DNA from: Rhizobium sp. PP-CC-3A-592
GTDB taxonomy: Bacteria; Pseudomonadota; Alphaproteobacteria; Rhizobiales; Rhizobiaceae
Direction: 5' to 3'
Assembly (NCBI RefSeq): GCF_003217095.1
Contig: NZ_QJSR01000005.1
Coordinates: 153,241 to 217,240 of the forward strand
DNA length: 64,000 bases
Position numbers and translations under genes: made by a program. Positions 9,697-19,303 of the stretch are shown one piece after another. The notes under the pieces are model-generated. The model worked only from the letters and a program-made list of their open reading frames with translations. It made no database searches and was not told the origin of the DNA. The first letter of the stretch is position 1; each line of letters opens with the position of its first letter.

Positions 9697-10917
9697 TCAA
9701 TCCCGCAGAGCGCGGAGAAGGTTCTGCGTCGGCTGGCCGTCCGGGGTCATGCCATTGCGGTTCTGGAAGGCCTGGATCGCGGCCTTGGAACCGGAGCCGA
9801 AATTGCCATCGACCTCGCCGTCGTAATAGCCAAGTTCCTTGAGGCGTGACTGCAGTTCGAACTTCTGCTTGACGTCCAGCGTGCCGTCCGGCCGGCTCCA
9901 GGCCTGCTGCATGCCGCCATAGCCGGCAATTTCGTCGGCAAGAAGACCAACGCCGAGGGCGTAGGAGTCGGAGGCGTTGTAGCGCTTGATGACGGAAAAA
10001 TTCTTGGTCATCAGGAAGCCCGGGCTGCCGCTGCCGCCCGGCATCTTCAGCGTGGCGCGGATGTTGCCGTCGCGGAAGCCCTTGCCGTTCGGGCGGGTAA
10101 AGCCGAGGGCCGCCCACTGCTTCAGCGTCTTCGTCTGGCCCTGTAGATCGGATCCGCCCGCGGGCACCGCCGTCTCGTAGCCCCAGGTCATGCCCGGCTG
10201 CCAGCCGTTCTTCTTCAGGAGGTTGGCCGCCGTCGCCAGCGCATCGGGGATCGAGTTCCAGATATCGCGATGGCCGTTGCCGTCGGCATCGATCGCATAG
10301 AGCAGGTAGCTCGTGGGAATGAACTGGGTGTGGCCCATGGCGCCGGCCCAGGAGCCGTTGAGTTCGCGTGGGCTCACATCACCGGACTGCAGAATCTTCA
10401 GCGCAGCGATCAGCTGGGTCTTGGCAAATTTCGCCCGCTTCGGATCGGCATAGGCAAGGGTCGCCAGCGCCCGCGGCACGTAATGCAGCCGGTCGTCCTT
10501 CTCCAGGACCGCGCCGTAATTGGACTCCATCGACCAGATGGCGAGCAGCACGTTGCGATCGACGCCAAAATGCTTCTCGATCGCATCCAGCGTGCGGCGG
10601 TGCTTCACCGACATCTCCTGGCCGACCTTCTGCGTGTAGGGGTTCACGCGGCTGTCGATATATTCCCAGATCTTGTGCTTGAATTCCGGCTGGTAATTGG
10701 CCTTCTCGATCACGGTCGCATCGGGCGTCTTCACGCCGGCAAAGGCCTTGCGATAGGTGCTCTCGGAGATGCCTGCCTTGGCGGCCGTCGGATAGAAGCC
10801 GTTGATCCATGTCTGGAAGCCGGCATCGGCGAAAGCAGGCGTGGTGGCGAGGAATGCGGCGGCGGCAACAAAGGCGGCGCGGAGGCGGCGGCGAAGGGGC
10901 AGACTGTTGCTGTTCAT
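9697..10917 (-). CDS. Lytic murein transglycosylase, MltB type with peptidoglycan-binding domain
   Basis: A 406-residue exported enzyme that cleaves the MurNAc-GlcNAc bond with formation of 1,6-anhydro-muropeptides. Residues 1-30 form a signal peptide ending AFA-DAGF. The SLT_2/MltB domain spans about 33-330, with the catalytic glutamate in IWSMESNYGAV (E131) and the GAMGHTQFIPTSY motif. Residues about 350-406 form a PG_binding_1 domain (LQSRLKELGYYDGEVDGNFG). The cysteine needed for lipidation is absent from the signal peptide, so it is likely soluble periplasmic. ATG 10917 fits the signal peptide; the frame extends upstream to 11097, but that part lacks family character. It is same-strand with the SGNH gene downstream. 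Confidence 0.93.
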   Translation of the reverse strand: MNSNSLPLRRRLRAAFVAAAAFLATTPAFADAGFQTWINGFYPTAAKAGISESTYRKAFAGVKTPDATVIEKANYQPEFKHKIWEYIDSRVNPYTQKVGQEMSVKHRRTLDAIEKHFGVDRNVLLAIWSMESNYGAVLEKDDRLHYVPRALATLAYADPKRAKFAKTQLIAALKILQSGDVSPRELNGSWAGAMGHTQFIPTSYLLYAIDADGNGHRDIWNSIPDALATAANLLKKNGWQPGMTWGYETAVPAGGSDLQGQTKTLKQWAALGFTRPNGKGFRDGNIRATLKMPGGSGSPGFLMTKNFSVIKRYNASDSYALGVGLLADEIAGYGGMQQAWSRPDGTLDVKQKFELQSRLKELGYYDGEVDGNFGSGSKAAIQAFQNRNGMTPDGQPTQNLLRALRD

Positions 10918-11497
10918 CGGTCTGTCGTTTCCGTAATCTCGGTCTCGCGCGTCGGGGGCGACGGGCGAGACATCACTGTACCATTCCAGAACCGTCCCAT
11001 CTTGCGCTGCCGGTGACGGATCCGACGAGTGCCGGCTCTGCTGTGAGGGCCGGTTTGAGGAAGAGTATCGAAATGAGGTCAACAAGTTCTTTACCATGCC
11101 GAAGGACTTGCGTCTTCCTTAGGGAAAAAATAGCCTCTTACCCCTAGATACGTTCACGTTCTTGTGACGCGCTTGCTGCATGTTCACCGGGCATTCACCC
11201 GGGGTCGTGCATCTAGGCGGTGCATGCACGGCGCTCGTTACAGGCCGGCATCTTGGGGGCTGGACGTCGGCGCTCTGGAAACCGTGGGGAAGTCCGATAG
11301 ATCCATGCCCATTCGTCGCCGGGCTTGGGAAGAGGTGCGTCGCAATTGCGTGGAAACGGAGTTGCTACGAACGAGAACATCGGGATCGACGTTCATTTTA
11401 AGCCGGTTTCCGGTAAGACGACATCACGCCACGGTGGATCAGCGATCGCTGATCCCCACCGTCCATTTTAAAGAATGACTGAGAACTGGAGATATTG
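10918..11497. other. 580-bp divergent intergenic region between lytic transglycosylase and galU
   Basis: No convincing gene is present; the small frames here lack codon character. The region must hold promoters for both divergent genes. It is more AT-rich than its flanks around 11090-11160 and carries a strong palindrome close to galU, listed separately. A small hairpin (GAAGGA/TCTTCC) occurs near 11098-11118. Confidence 0.6.
11431..11462. promoter_or_regulatory. Long palindrome in the galU leader
   Basis: A perfect 16-bp palindrome, ATCAGCGATCGCTGAT (11438-11453), is extended by ACGGTGG and CCACCGT arms. It ends 35 bases before the galU ATG. It could be an operator, an RNA hairpin in the 5' UTR or a terminator; the octamer CATTTTAA flanks it on both sides (about 11394 and 11464). 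Confidence 0.55.
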
Positions 11498-12379
11498 ATG
11501 AGTGAGAAGCGTAAGGTCCGAAAGGCCGTCTTTCCTGTTGCCGGCCTCGGCACGCGTTTTCTGCCCGCCACCAAGGCTGTCCCGAAGGAAATGCTGACGG
11601 TCGTCGACAAGCCTGTCATCCAGTACGTCGTCGATGAGGCGATCGAAGCCGGCATTGAGCACCTGATCTTCGTGACGGGCCGCGGCAAGGGCGTCATCGA
11701 AGACTATTTCGACATTCAGACCGAGCTCGAGCAGACGCTGCGCGAGCGCAACAAGACTGCCGAGCTGACGCTGCTCGCCGACATTCTGCCGAAGGCCGGC
11801 ATGGCCAGCTTCACCCGCCAGCAGGCGCCGCTTGGCCTCGGCCATGCCGTCTGGTGCGCCCGCGATATCGTCGGTGACGAACCCTTCGCGGTTCTCCTGC
11901 CTGATATGATCATGCGCGGCGAAAAAGGCTGCCTCAAGGGCATGGTCGAGCTGTACGAGCAGAGCGGCGGCAACGTGCTCGCCGTCGAGGAATGTGCGCC
12001 GGAAGTGGCCCACAAGTACGGCATCGTCGGCGTCGGCGAGACGATCGGCGAAGGCTTCGCCATCAATGCCATGGTCGAGAAGCCGGCCGCCGGTACCGCC
12101 CCGTCCAACTACTTCATCAACGGCCGCTACATCCTGCAGCCGGAGATCTTCAATATCCTGGAAACGCAGGAGCGCGGCGCTGGCAACGAGATCCAGCTGA
12201 CCGACGGCATGCTGAAGCTCCTGAAGAGCCAGGATTTCGCGGGCTACGTCTTCCGCGGCGAAACCTACGACTGTGGCGCGAAGGATGGCTTTATCCTCGC
12301 CAACGTCGCCTTCGCGCTGTCGCGCGACGATATCCGCGGCTCGGTCGAAGGTCCCCTCAAGGCCCTTCTCGCCCGCTGA
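11498..12379 (+). CDS. galU: UTP-glucose-1-phosphate uridylyltransferase
   Basis: A 293-residue nucleotidyltransferase that makes UDP-glucose from UTP and glucose-1-phosphate, the precursor of exopolysaccharide, cyclic glucan and LPS sugars. The N terminus carries the nucleotide-binding motif [18 protein letters not shown], followed by the family segments [17 protein letters not shown] and [16 protein letters not shown] 11498 follows CTGGAGA; a TTG immediately before it in frame is an unlikely start. It stands alone, with a terminator 20 bp after the stop, so it is probably monocistronic. A long palindrome sits in its leader. Confidence 0.97.
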   Translation: MSEKRKVRKAVFPVAGLGTRFLPATKAVPKEMLTVVDKPVIQYVVDEAIEAGIEHLIFVTGRGKGVIEDYFDIQTELEQTLRERNKTAELTLLADILPKAGMASFTRQQAPLGLGHAVWCARDIVGDEPFAVLLPDMIMRGEKGCLKGMVELYEQSGGNVLAVEECAPEVAHKYGIVGVGETIGEGFAINAMVEKPAAGTAPSNYFINGRYILQPEIFNILETQERGAGNEIQLTDGMLKLLKSQDFAGYVFRGETYDCGAKDGFILANVAFALSRDDIRGSVEGPLKALLAR

Positions 12380-12401
12380 TCGATCGATACCCAACAGAAG
12401 A

Positions 12402-12431
12402 GCCGCGTTGCATCTGCAGCGCGGCTTTTTT
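12402..12431 (+). terminator. Rho-independent terminator of galU
   Basis: A GCCGCG/CGCGGC stem with a 12-base loop is followed by six T residues, 22 bp after the galU stop. Confidence 0.85.
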
Positions 12432-12508
12432 CGTTTCGGGACGGGTCTCGTCTGTTTTTTTGCCGCATTATCCGACGCCGAAGCGATTCCGCTTCGGCTG
12501 CAAGTGCT

Positions 12509-14029
12509 TTAGCGCCGCAGGGTCAGGCCGACGCCGATCCGGGCGACGGAGGTGGCTTCGCCGCGGTCCGGTGTCGTCCGCTCGTAGCTGACGTCGCCGG
12601 TCAGGGCGAGATAGCGGTTGATGTCGTAGGTCAGGCCCGCACCGGTCAGCCAGACCTTCGTATCCGACGAGGCGCTGCCGGAGGGGTAGTTGCGGAATGT
12701 CAGGCTGTTGGAGAGCCGTGCGACGAGGGCGGAACGGAGTTCGTGCGTGACCCGGCTCGACAGCGTATAGGCGAGCGCGCCGCTTTCGCCCGAGGTGGTG
12801 GAGGGCTCCAGCGTCGTGGAGAGGCCGGTCGAGACATCCGTGCCGCGCTGCGGCGACCAGTTGATGAGGCCGTCGATGGTGGCGCCGTTCAGGTTCTTCA
12901 ACCGCGCGTCGTCGAAGCGGTAGGTGTTGTAGCCGAGCGCCAACTCGCCCTTCAGCTTCTCGCCGAGATCGGCTTCCACCCCGGCGCGGCCGGAATAGGT
13001 CTTGTAGGACCGGCTGTAACCCAGGCTGTCCGAGCGCAGTTCGTAGACGCCCCGGCCGATAGAGGCTTCGAGGAAGGGGATGAGGGCTGGCGACAGCTCG
13101 TAGCCGATGCGGGTCGTCAGCGTGCCGACATCTCGGTTCCGGTCCTTCTGCGAGAGCGTGGTGCCATCGGAGAGATCGACATCGGAATAGGTCAGCCGGT
13201 TGACATCGACCTTGGCCGAGCCGCGCAGGATGCCGAAATCATGTTCGATGCCGGCGCCGAGTGAATATTGGTTGACGCCGGCCTGCGTTTCCGCCCCGTT
13301 GATCGCGTTCGGGTCCGTCGCATCCTCGCGGTCGAAGCTGTAGCCGGCGCGAAGCGTGGCGATGGTGTCGTGGCTGATGTCGAGGCGAAAGGCGCCGTCG
13401 ATGTCGGCTCGCGGCTTGGTTTCGCCGGTGCCCGAGAGGTTGCGCTGCCAGTAGCCTTCGCCGGTGATGCTCAGCTGATGGCGGGACCAGTCGGAGGTCA
13501 GCGTGCCCTTGAGGCCCGTTTCCGTGTAGGTGCGCCGCTCGCGGCTGTCGCCGCTGCGTGTCGTCTCCGAGTTCACCGTCTGGCCGATCGAGGGTTTGAG
13601 GGTGAATGTGCCGAGCGGGATGCCGGGCACGTCGTCATCGTCGGCGAGCGCCGATTTCAGGCCATCGACGCCGGTTTCCCGCAGGTTGGACCGGATCAGG
13701 TCCTGATCGCGCAGCAGCCCGCCGCCGACCACGGCGTCATCGCCGATGGCGCCGGTGATATCGGCGTCACTGGCGGCCGTCGTGATGCCGCCCGTCGTGG
13801 GCACGGCGGCTGCGGCCGCGCCGGCTGCCTGCGGGCTGAGTGTTGCCGACGTCGGATCCTGCGGTCCTGCAAGGTCGGTATCGCCTGCGTCGTCTTCCAC
13901 CGCCTGCGCCCCGGCTGTGCCGGGCAGAGCAAGCGATGTGAAGCAGACGGAGAGAAGCAAAATGGCCATGGCGGCACGAGCGGGCCGGACGGCACGCGCA
14001 TCAGTGTCCGGGAGGTGAGAAGGCGCCAT
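12509..14029 (-). CDS. Outer-membrane beta-barrel protein
   Basis: A 506-residue exported protein. The signal peptide covers about residues 20-42 (AMAILLLSVCFTSLALPGTAGAQA), followed by a Gly/Ala/Asp-rich linker to about 150. The rest consists of alternating polar/hydrophobic strands (for example RDVGTLTTRIGYELSPALIPFLEASIG and YTLSSRVTHELRSALVARL) ending in IGVGLTLRR. This matches the outer-membrane beta-barrel families common in Rhizobiales (BBP2-like). No specific ligand can be named. ATG 14029 was chosen; a TTG 15 bp upstream is an alternative start. It converges with galU and has no operon partner. The linker may be periplasmic or plug-like. Confidence 0.75.
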   Translation of the reverse strand: MAPSHLPDTDARAVRPARAAMAILLLSVCFTSLALPGTAGAQAVEDDAGDTDLAGPQDPTSATLSPQAAGAAAAAVPTTGGITTAASDADITGAIGDDAVVGGGLLRDQDLIRSNLRETGVDGLKSALADDDDVPGIPLGTFTLKPSIGQTVNSETTRSGDSRERRTYTETGLKGTLTSDWSRHQLSITGEGYWQRNLSGTGETKPRADIDGAFRLDISHDTIATLRAGYSFDREDATDPNAINGAETQAGVNQYSLGAGIEHDFGILRGSAKVDVNRLTYSDVDLSDGTTLSQKDRNRDVGTLTTRIGYELSPALIPFLEASIGRGVYELRSDSLGYSRSYKTYSGRAGVEADLGEKLKGELALGYNTYRFDDARLKNLNGATIDGLINWSPQRGTDVSTGLSTTLEPSTTSGESGALAYTLSSRVTHELRSALVARLSNSLTFRNYPSGSASSDTKVWLTGAGLTYDINRYLALTGDVSYERTTPDRGEATSVARIGVGLTLRR

Positions 14030-14126
14030 GGGCCGGGTCCGCAAGCTTGAAGCAATTGTTTCGCAATCGTAAACGCTTGTGGTTAACCAATCCTTATCCG
14101 CGGGCTTCCTCGCTTAAGCTTTCGGC

Positions 14127-14594
14127 TCAGGCGGCTGTGGCTTCTTCCACAAGAAGCCGCTGGCCATCGGCGGATAGGACGCGGACGCGGGCGCCGGTCG
14201 GCAGGTCGGGGCCGCTGACGGGCCATGTCGTATCGCCGAGGCGAACGCGGCCGCGCCCCTCGGCGATCGGTTCCTCGAGGATGGCCGTGCGACCGATGAG
14301 GCTGCGTCCGCGCTGGTTCAAGAGCGGCGCGTCGGAGTCCTGATCGAAGCGCGCCAGCAGCCGGCGGCCGACGAGCACGGAGACCACAGAGAGGATGGCG
14401 AACAGCGGCAGTTGCACATGCCAGCCGAAGAAGTCCGCATTCCAGAAGATCAGCGCCAGCGCGCCGGTCACGATCGCCGCCATGCCGATCCAGACGAGAA
14501 AGACGCCGGGAACGAAGATTTCGGCCGCGAGCAGGACGAGGCCGAGCACCCACCAGGCCCAGGGGCCAAGTTCCTCGATGACGCGCGCGACCAT
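14127..14594 (-). CDS. NfeD-like membrane protein
   Basis: A 155-residue NfeD-family protein. It has two to three membrane segments in the N-terminal half (WAWWVLGLVLLAAEIFVPGVFLVWIGMAA... and LPLFAILSVVSVLVG) and a C-terminal OB-fold (about residues 90-150, SLIGRTAILEEPIAEGRGRVRLGDTTWPV). NfeD proteins pair with SPFH/stomatin proteins in membrane microdomains, and here the SPFH gene lies immediately upstream. The two overlap by one base (ATG 14594-14592 against the qmcA stop), indicating translational coupling. This is the short NfeD form without the ClpP-like protease domain. Confidence 0.93.
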   Translation of the reverse strand: MVARVIEELGPWAWWVLGLVLLAAEIFVPGVFLVWIGMAAIVTGALALIFWNADFFGWHVQLPLFAILSVVSVLVGRRLLARFDQDSDAPLLNQRGRSLIGRTAILEEPIAEGRGRVRLGDTTWPVSGPDLPTGARVRVLSADGQRLLVEEATAA

Positions 14595-15622
14595 CAGACG
14601 CCGGTCCGCGGCGGGGCGAAGGGCGAGGGGGTGTTCGGTGTGCTTGGCGGCACGGATCGTGTCGGGCCGCGCGGACGTTCCGGCGCTGTCGGGGTGTCGC
14701 CGAACACCTCGCGGGCAATGGCGCCGATGCCGCCGAGCGAGCCGATGAGCGCGGAGGCTTCCATCGGCATCAGCACGATCTTGGAGTTGGGCGCGGTGCC
14801 GATCGCGGCGATGGCTTCGGTGTATTTCTGGGCGACGAAGTAGTTGATGGCCTGCACATCGCCGGCCGCGATCGCCTCGGAGACCATGCGGGTGGCTTTC
14901 GCTTCGGCCTCGGCCAGGCGTTCGCGCGCCTCGGCATCACGAAATGCCGCCTCGCGCTGGCCCTCGGCCTGGAGGATCGCCGACTGCTTGGCGCCTTCGG
15001 CGCGCAGGATTTGCGCATTGCGCGAGCCCTCGGCTTCCAGCACCTGCGCGCGCTTCTCGCGCTCGGCCTTCATCTGGCGCGCCATGGCGTCCACGAGGTC
15101 CTTCGGCGGCTGGATGTCCTTGATCTCGACGCGGGTGACCTTGATGCCCCAAGGCCCGACCGCCTCGTCCACCACGCGCAGCAGCTGATCGTTGATCTTG
15201 TCGCGGTTGGACAGCAGCTCGTCCAGATCCATCGAGCCCATGACGGAGCGGATATTGGTCATGGTGAGGTTGAGGATCGCGCTCTGGAGGTTGGCGACCT
15301 GATAGGCCGCCTCCGCCGCGTTCAGCACCTGATAGAAGGCGACGGCATCCGCCGAGACGCTGGCATTGTCCTTGGTGATGACCTCCTGGGTCGGCACATC
15401 CAGTACCTGCTCCATCACGTTCATGCGCGCGCCGACGCGGTCGATGAAGGGAATGATCAGGTTCAGGCCCGGCTCCAGCGTGCGCGTATAGCGGCCGAAG
15501 CGTTCGATCGTATGACGATAGCCCTGCGGGACCGTCTTGATGCCGGCGATGAGCACGAGGATGACCAGGACCGCAAAGGCCACCACAACGATGTCGAATC
15601 CGCCCAAAATCATCTCCTTCAT
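14594..15622 (-). CDS. qmcA: SPFH/Band 7 (stomatin-like) protein
   Basis: A 342-residue SPFH-domain protein of the paraslipin/QmcA type. It has one N-terminal membrane anchor (residues about 8-28), an SPFH domain ([31 protein letters not shown] onward to about 190) and an Ala/Glu-rich coiled coil (about 190-270), then a Pro-rich tail. Such proteins form large ring or cage oligomers that scaffold membrane proteases and lipid domains. It is cotranscribed with the nfeD-like gene, which overlaps its stop codon. The symbol follows E. coli qmcA-ybbK organisation and is assigned on family grounds only. Confidence 0.9.
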   Translation of the reverse strand: MKEMILGGFDIVVVAFAVLVILVLIAGIKTVPQGYRHTIERFGRYTRTLEPGLNLIIPFIDRVGARMNVMEQVLDVPTQEVITKDNASVSADAVAFYQVLNAAEAAYQVANLQSAILNLTMTNIRSVMGSMDLDELLSNRDKINDQLLRVVDEAVGPWGIKVTRVEIKDIQPPKDLVDAMARQMKAEREKRAQVLEAEGSRNAQILRAEGAKQSAILQAEGQREAAFRDAEARERLAEAEAKATRMVSEAIAAGDVQAINYFVAQKYTEAIAAIGTAPNSKIVLMPMEASALIGSLGGIGAIAREVFGDTPTAPERPRGPTRSVPPSTPNTPSPFAPPRTGV

Positions 15623-15670
15623 CCACCAACTGGCCCCGGCTTAGCATGCCGGAGCGCGATGCGGAACCTT

Positions 15671-15695
15671 GCCGTTCCCGCGACGCGGGAACGGC
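15671..15695. terminator. Perfect 12-bp hairpin between hemH and qmcA
   Basis: GCCGTTCCCGCG and CGCGGGAACGGC arms surround a single central base, just after the hemH stop on the minus strand. No T-tract follows, so termination may be weak or factor-assisted. Confidence 0.55.
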
Positions 15696-15700
15696 GGGGA

Positions 15701-16792
15701 TCAGATGCTCGGTGCGCCCAGCACCCGGTCCAGCGAAACGGCCTGCGGTGCTGCCACATCCACCCAGCCGCCGAGCTCGCGGCGGACCACGTGTTCGAGG
15801 ACGCGCATGCCGTCGTCGCTGTCGTTGAGGCAGGGGATATGCGTGAACTTCTCGCCACCCGCATGGTGGAAGGTCTCGGCAGCCTCTACGGCGATTTCCT
15901 CAAGCGTTTCCAGACAGTCGGACACGAAGCCGGGGTTCATCACCGCGATCCGCTTGATGCCCTTCTGCCCGAGCGCCTCCACGGTCTTGTCCGTATAGGG
16001 CTGCAGCCACTCCTCCGGGCCGAAGCGCGACTGGAAGGTCACCTGCAGCTTGTCCTTCGACCAGCCGAGCCGCTCGCGCAGCAGGCGCGCCGTCTTGTAG
16101 CACTGGCAGTGATAGGGGTCGCCCTTCTTGAAGTAGGACTGGGGAATGCCGTGGAAGGAGGTGAGCACCACTTCCGGCTCCCAGTCGAGCGTCGCCAGAT
16201 GCGTTCGGATCGAGTTCGCAAGGCTTTCGATATAGACCGGATCGTCGTGATAGGGCGGCACGGTGCGCAGCGCCGGCTGCCAGCGGGACTTCAGAAGCAG
16301 GCGAAAGGCCTCGTCGTTGACGGTCGCCGTCGTGGCGGCGGCATATTGCGGGTAGAGCGGGAAGAGCAGGATCTTCTCGCAGCCGGCCTGCTTCAGCGCT
16401 TCCATGCGCTCGGGAATCGACGGCTGGCCGTAGCGCATGGCCCAATCGACCACGAGGTTGTCATGACCGGCAAGGCTCGCCGCCATCTTCTCGGCTTGGC
16501 TGCGCGTGTAGGTGCGCAGATAGCTTTCGTTCAGGTCCTTGTTCCAGATGGTCTCGTAGGCCTTGCCCACCTTGGCGGGGCGCGTGTTGAGCACGATGCC
16601 GTAGAGGATCGGGTACCAGAACACGCGCGACCATTCGATGACGCGCTTGTCGCTCAGGAACTGCTTGAGATAGCGCCGCATGGACACCTTGTCGGTACCG
16701 TCGGGCGTGCCGAGATTGACCAGGAGGACGCCGACTTTTCCAAAGGCCACCTTCGGGTGGTCGGCGGGGAGGGGCGTGACGGTCATGTTCAT
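15701..16792 (-). CDS. hemH: Ferrochelatase
   Basis: A 363-residue ferrochelatase that inserts Fe2+ into protoporphyrin IX in the last step of protohaem synthesis. The family motifs are visible: LLVNLGTPDG at the N terminus, the catalytic histidine in TSFHGIPQSYFKKGDPY (H214), and the acidic metal path in VSDCLETLEEI (about 292-299). The C-terminal Cys triad of 2Fe-2S ferrochelatases is not evident, although CQCYK occurs at 229-233. ATG 16792 is used; a second Met two codons on is equally possible. It lies downstream of a terminator that separates it from the nucleotidase gene. Confidence 0.96.
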   Translation of the reverse strand: MNMTVTPLPADHPKVAFGKVGVLLVNLGTPDGTDKVSMRRYLKQFLSDKRVIEWSRVFWYPILYGIVLNTRPAKVGKAYETIWNKDLNESYLRTYTRSQAEKMAASLAGHDNLVVDWAMRYGQPSIPERMEALKQAGCEKILLFPLYPQYAAATTATVNDEAFRLLLKSRWQPALRTVPPYHDDPVYIESLANSIRTHLATLDWEPEVVLTSFHGIPQSYFKKGDPYHCQCYKTARLLRERLGWSKDKLQVTFQSRFGPEEWLQPYTDKTVEALGQKGIKRIAVMNPGFVSDCLETLEEIAVEAAETFHHAGGEKFTHIPCLNDSDDGMRVLEHVVRRELGGWVDVAAPQAVSLDRVLGAPSI

Positions 16793-16868
16793 GGCGGTGT
16801 CCTAGGCAAGAGATGGAGACGCTACCCGGTACGGACGCGGCCTGCATCGGTTCACATTGCCTTATGTA

Positions 16869-16901
16869 AAACAAAAACCGGCCCGGGGAAGCCCAGGCCG
16901 G
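16869..16901 (-). terminator. Terminator after the LysM 5'-nucleotidase gene
   Basis: On the minus strand a 10-bp stem (CCGGCCTGGG / CCCGGGCCGG, one G-T pair) closed by CTTC is followed by TTTTTG. It lies 178 bp past the nucleotidase stop and 76 bp before the hemH start. Confidence 0.85.
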
Positions 16902-17079
16902 TACAATAGGATGAGGCCGATTGTCTCATTGGCTGGCCGGATGGCGTTTGCCACGACGTGACGCCCGGTAAAAGCGCGGGGTCTCCGGCCTGTGGTCCTG
17001 CTGTCGCAGGTCGGCTACGAAGCCTTTGTGCTCCACCGGGACGACGCGGCCATCGAGCGATGACCGCACGGAGATCTCG

Positions 17080-19167
17080 TCAGCGCGGTGGCAGGGTCAG
17101 TTCCGTGCCGACATGCAGCCTCTCGGGAACCGGATTGCCGTTCGCCCCGGCAATCGTCTTCCACTTTTCGCCATCGCCATAGACGGACTTGGCGATGTCC
17201 CACAGCGTGTCGCCCTTGACGACGACATGGCGGGTTTCCGCGGGAGCCGTGGTTGCTGGTTCCATTGTGGTTGGTGCGGCTGCTGCAGGCTCTGTCGGTG
17301 CCGGAGCCGTTTCAGGCGCAGGCGTTGCAGGAGCCGGCGCCACTGGGGCTGGCGCTACTGGGGCGGCAGGTGTTGCAGGTTCAGGCGTTGCGGGTATGGG
17401 GGCCGGTGCTGCCGGAGCCGTTGCCGGTGGCGTTGCGGGTGCCGCGGGCGCGGGCGCAGCCGGAGCCGTTGCAGGTGCCTGAGCGGTCGTCGTCGGCGTT
17501 GCGGCCGGCGGAGCGGCGGGGGCCTGCTTTGCCGGGGGCACGTAGCTTGCCGGCGTCAGGTCGGTGATGCGGCCGTCGGTATAGGGCTTGTAGGGGTTGT
17601 GGGCGCCGAGATAGGCGGCTACCGCCTCTTCGAGATTGGGTCCGAAGTCGTAGGCATTCTTGGCGTTGGTCGCAAAGATCTTGAAGCCGTCGCCGCCGCC
17701 GCGCACGTAGTTGTTGGTGACGACGCCATAGGTCTTGGCGGGATCGATGGCCGTGAAGGCGTCGCCCTCCTTCACTTCGACGGCGCTGATGCGGCCGCCG
17801 ACCGGCTTCGACCGGTCGAACGCATATTTCAGGCCGGCGACCTGCAGGAAGCGGCCGCCGCCGTCATCCACCTGGCTCACCGCGTTTTCGAGCGCGGTCA
17901 ACAGATCGGCGCCGGTCAGCTGGAAGGTGGCGATGGTGTTCTGGAACGGCAGCACGGTCAGCACTTCGCCCATGGTCACCGGGCCCGCATCGATCGGTGC
18001 GCGCAGCCCGCCGCCGTTCTGCAGGGAGATGGTGATGCCCTGGTCCTTCACACGATCGAGCTGCGCATCGGCCAGTAGGTTGCCCATGCTGCATTCCCTG
18101 GCGCGGCAGACCTTCCGGTCGCCCTCGATGGGGCCGGAGGTCTCGCCGACCACCTTCTGTTTCAATTCCTCGATCGGCGCCTTCAGCTCGTTGATGCGCG
18201 CCGTCATCGCGGCATCGGGCTGAAACGTGCTGTCGATGAGGATCGGCTCGCCCGTCGCTTCCTTCACCACGCCCGCATCGTCGAAGACGATCCTGAGGTC
18301 ACCCAGATAGCGGCTGTACTGGAAAGCCTGCACGACCGGCACCTTGTGGCCGTCGGGGTTGTCGACCCAGGTCGGGTAAGGCCCTTCCGCGCCCTCGACG
18401 GTGTTCGACAGCAGCGTGTGGGAATGCCCGCCGACGACGACGTCGACATCGGGGATCTTGGCGATGGCCGAGAGGTCGCGCGGATAGCCGACATGGGTGA
18501 GCGCGATGATCTTGTTGACGCCTTGCGCCTTCAAGGCTGTGACCGCCTCGGTGATCTTGGCGACATCGTCGGCGATGGTGATGTTCGGGCCGGGATTGGC
18601 GATGTCGGGCGTGTCGTTGGTGACGGCGCCGACGATGCCGATCTTCTGGCCGCCCTTCTCGATGACGATGGAGGGCTTGATGCGGTCGCCGATCTTGGCG
18701 GCAGCAGCCGGCACGACATTGGCGGTGACGACGGGGAACTGCACCTTGTCGAGGAAGGTCGCGAGCACGTCGTCGCTGTCGTCGAACTCATGATTGCCGA
18801 CGGTCATGGCGTCGAACTTCATGGCGTTCAGGACCTCGGCTTCCGTCGCGCCCTTGTAGGTCGTGTAGAACAGGGAGCCCTGGAAATTGTCGCCGGCATT
18901 CAGCAACAGGGTGTTCTTGCCCGCGCCATCCAGCGCGCCGCGCGTGGTGTTGATGGCGGTCAGCAGGCGGGCGGCGCCGCCGAAGCAGGCGTTCTTGGCT
19001 TCCTCTTCTGCGGAGCAGGTCGCATCGGACTTGTTGATCGCCTCGATGCGGGAATGGAAGTCGTTGATATGAAGGATGTTCAGTTCGTAATCGGCAAAAG
19101 CGGCACCTGTGGACAGGGCCAGCAGGGACGCAGCCATCAGGCCGGTCTGCAGGGTGCGGATCATCAC
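17080..19167 (-). CDS. Periplasmic 5'-nucleotidase/metallophosphoesterase fused to LysM
   Basis: A 695-residue exported enzyme. Residues 1-25 are a signal peptide (ending AFA-DYELN). A calcineurin-like metallophosphatase domain follows, with metal ligands in ILHINDFHSR, NAGDNFQG, VGNHEFDD and GGHSHTLL. The 5'-nucleotidase C-terminal domain includes SLQNGGGLRAPI and TNNYVRGGGDGF. A Pro/Ala/Thr-rich linker of about 100 residues (about 535-640) leads to a C-terminal LysM domain (about 646-695, VVKGDTLWDIAKSVYGDGEKW). The enzyme should hydrolyse extracellular nucleotides for scavenging, while LysM anchors it to peptidoglycan. The linker codons are highly repetitive. It is followed by a terminator and probably transcribed alone. 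Confidence 0.93.
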   Translation of the reverse strand: MMIRTLQTGLMAASLLALSTGAAFADYELNILHINDFHSRIEAINKSDATCSAEEEAKNACFGGAARLLTAINTTRGALDGAGKNTLLLNAGDNFQGSLFYTTYKGATEAEVLNAMKFDAMTVGNHEFDDSDDVLATFLDKVQFPVVTANVVPAAAAKIGDRIKPSIVIEKGGQKIGIVGAVTNDTPDIANPGPNITIADDVAKITEAVTALKAQGVNKIIALTHVGYPRDLSAIAKIPDVDVVVGGHSHTLLSNTVEGAEGPYPTWVDNPDGHKVPVVQAFQYSRYLGDLRIVFDDAGVVKEATGEPILIDSTFQPDAAMTARINELKAPIEELKQKVVGETSGPIEGDRKVCRARECSMGNLLADAQLDRVKDQGITISLQNGGGLRAPIDAGPVTMGEVLTVLPFQNTIATFQLTGADLLTALENAVSQVDDGGGRFLQVAGLKYAFDRSKPVGGRISAVEVKEGDAFTAIDPAKTYGVVTNNYVRGGGDGFKIFATNAKNAYDFGPNLEEAVAAYLGAHNPYKPYTDGRITDLTPASYVPPAKQAPAAPPAATPTTTAQAPATAPAAPAPAAPATPPATAPAAPAPIPATPEPATPAAPVAPAPVAPAPATPAPETAPAPTEPAAAAPTTMEPATTAPAETRHVVVKGDTLWDIAKSVYGDGEKWKTIAGANGNPVPERLHVGTELTLPPR

Positions 19168-19303
19168 GATCTCCTCTTTGTCGTACGCATGCCCGCTGCC
19201 GGGGTTCCGGCACCGGACAACGGGATCGTTTCATCCCGCCGTCCCGACTTCAAGGAGAAAGAGCAGTGCCCGGCGATTTTTGCCGCTTAGATGTCGTCAG
19301 GTT

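Noticed and set aside
15011..16909. 632-codon plus-strand frame over qmcA and hemH
   Set aside because: It is antisense to two well-supported genes and no family motif is visible.
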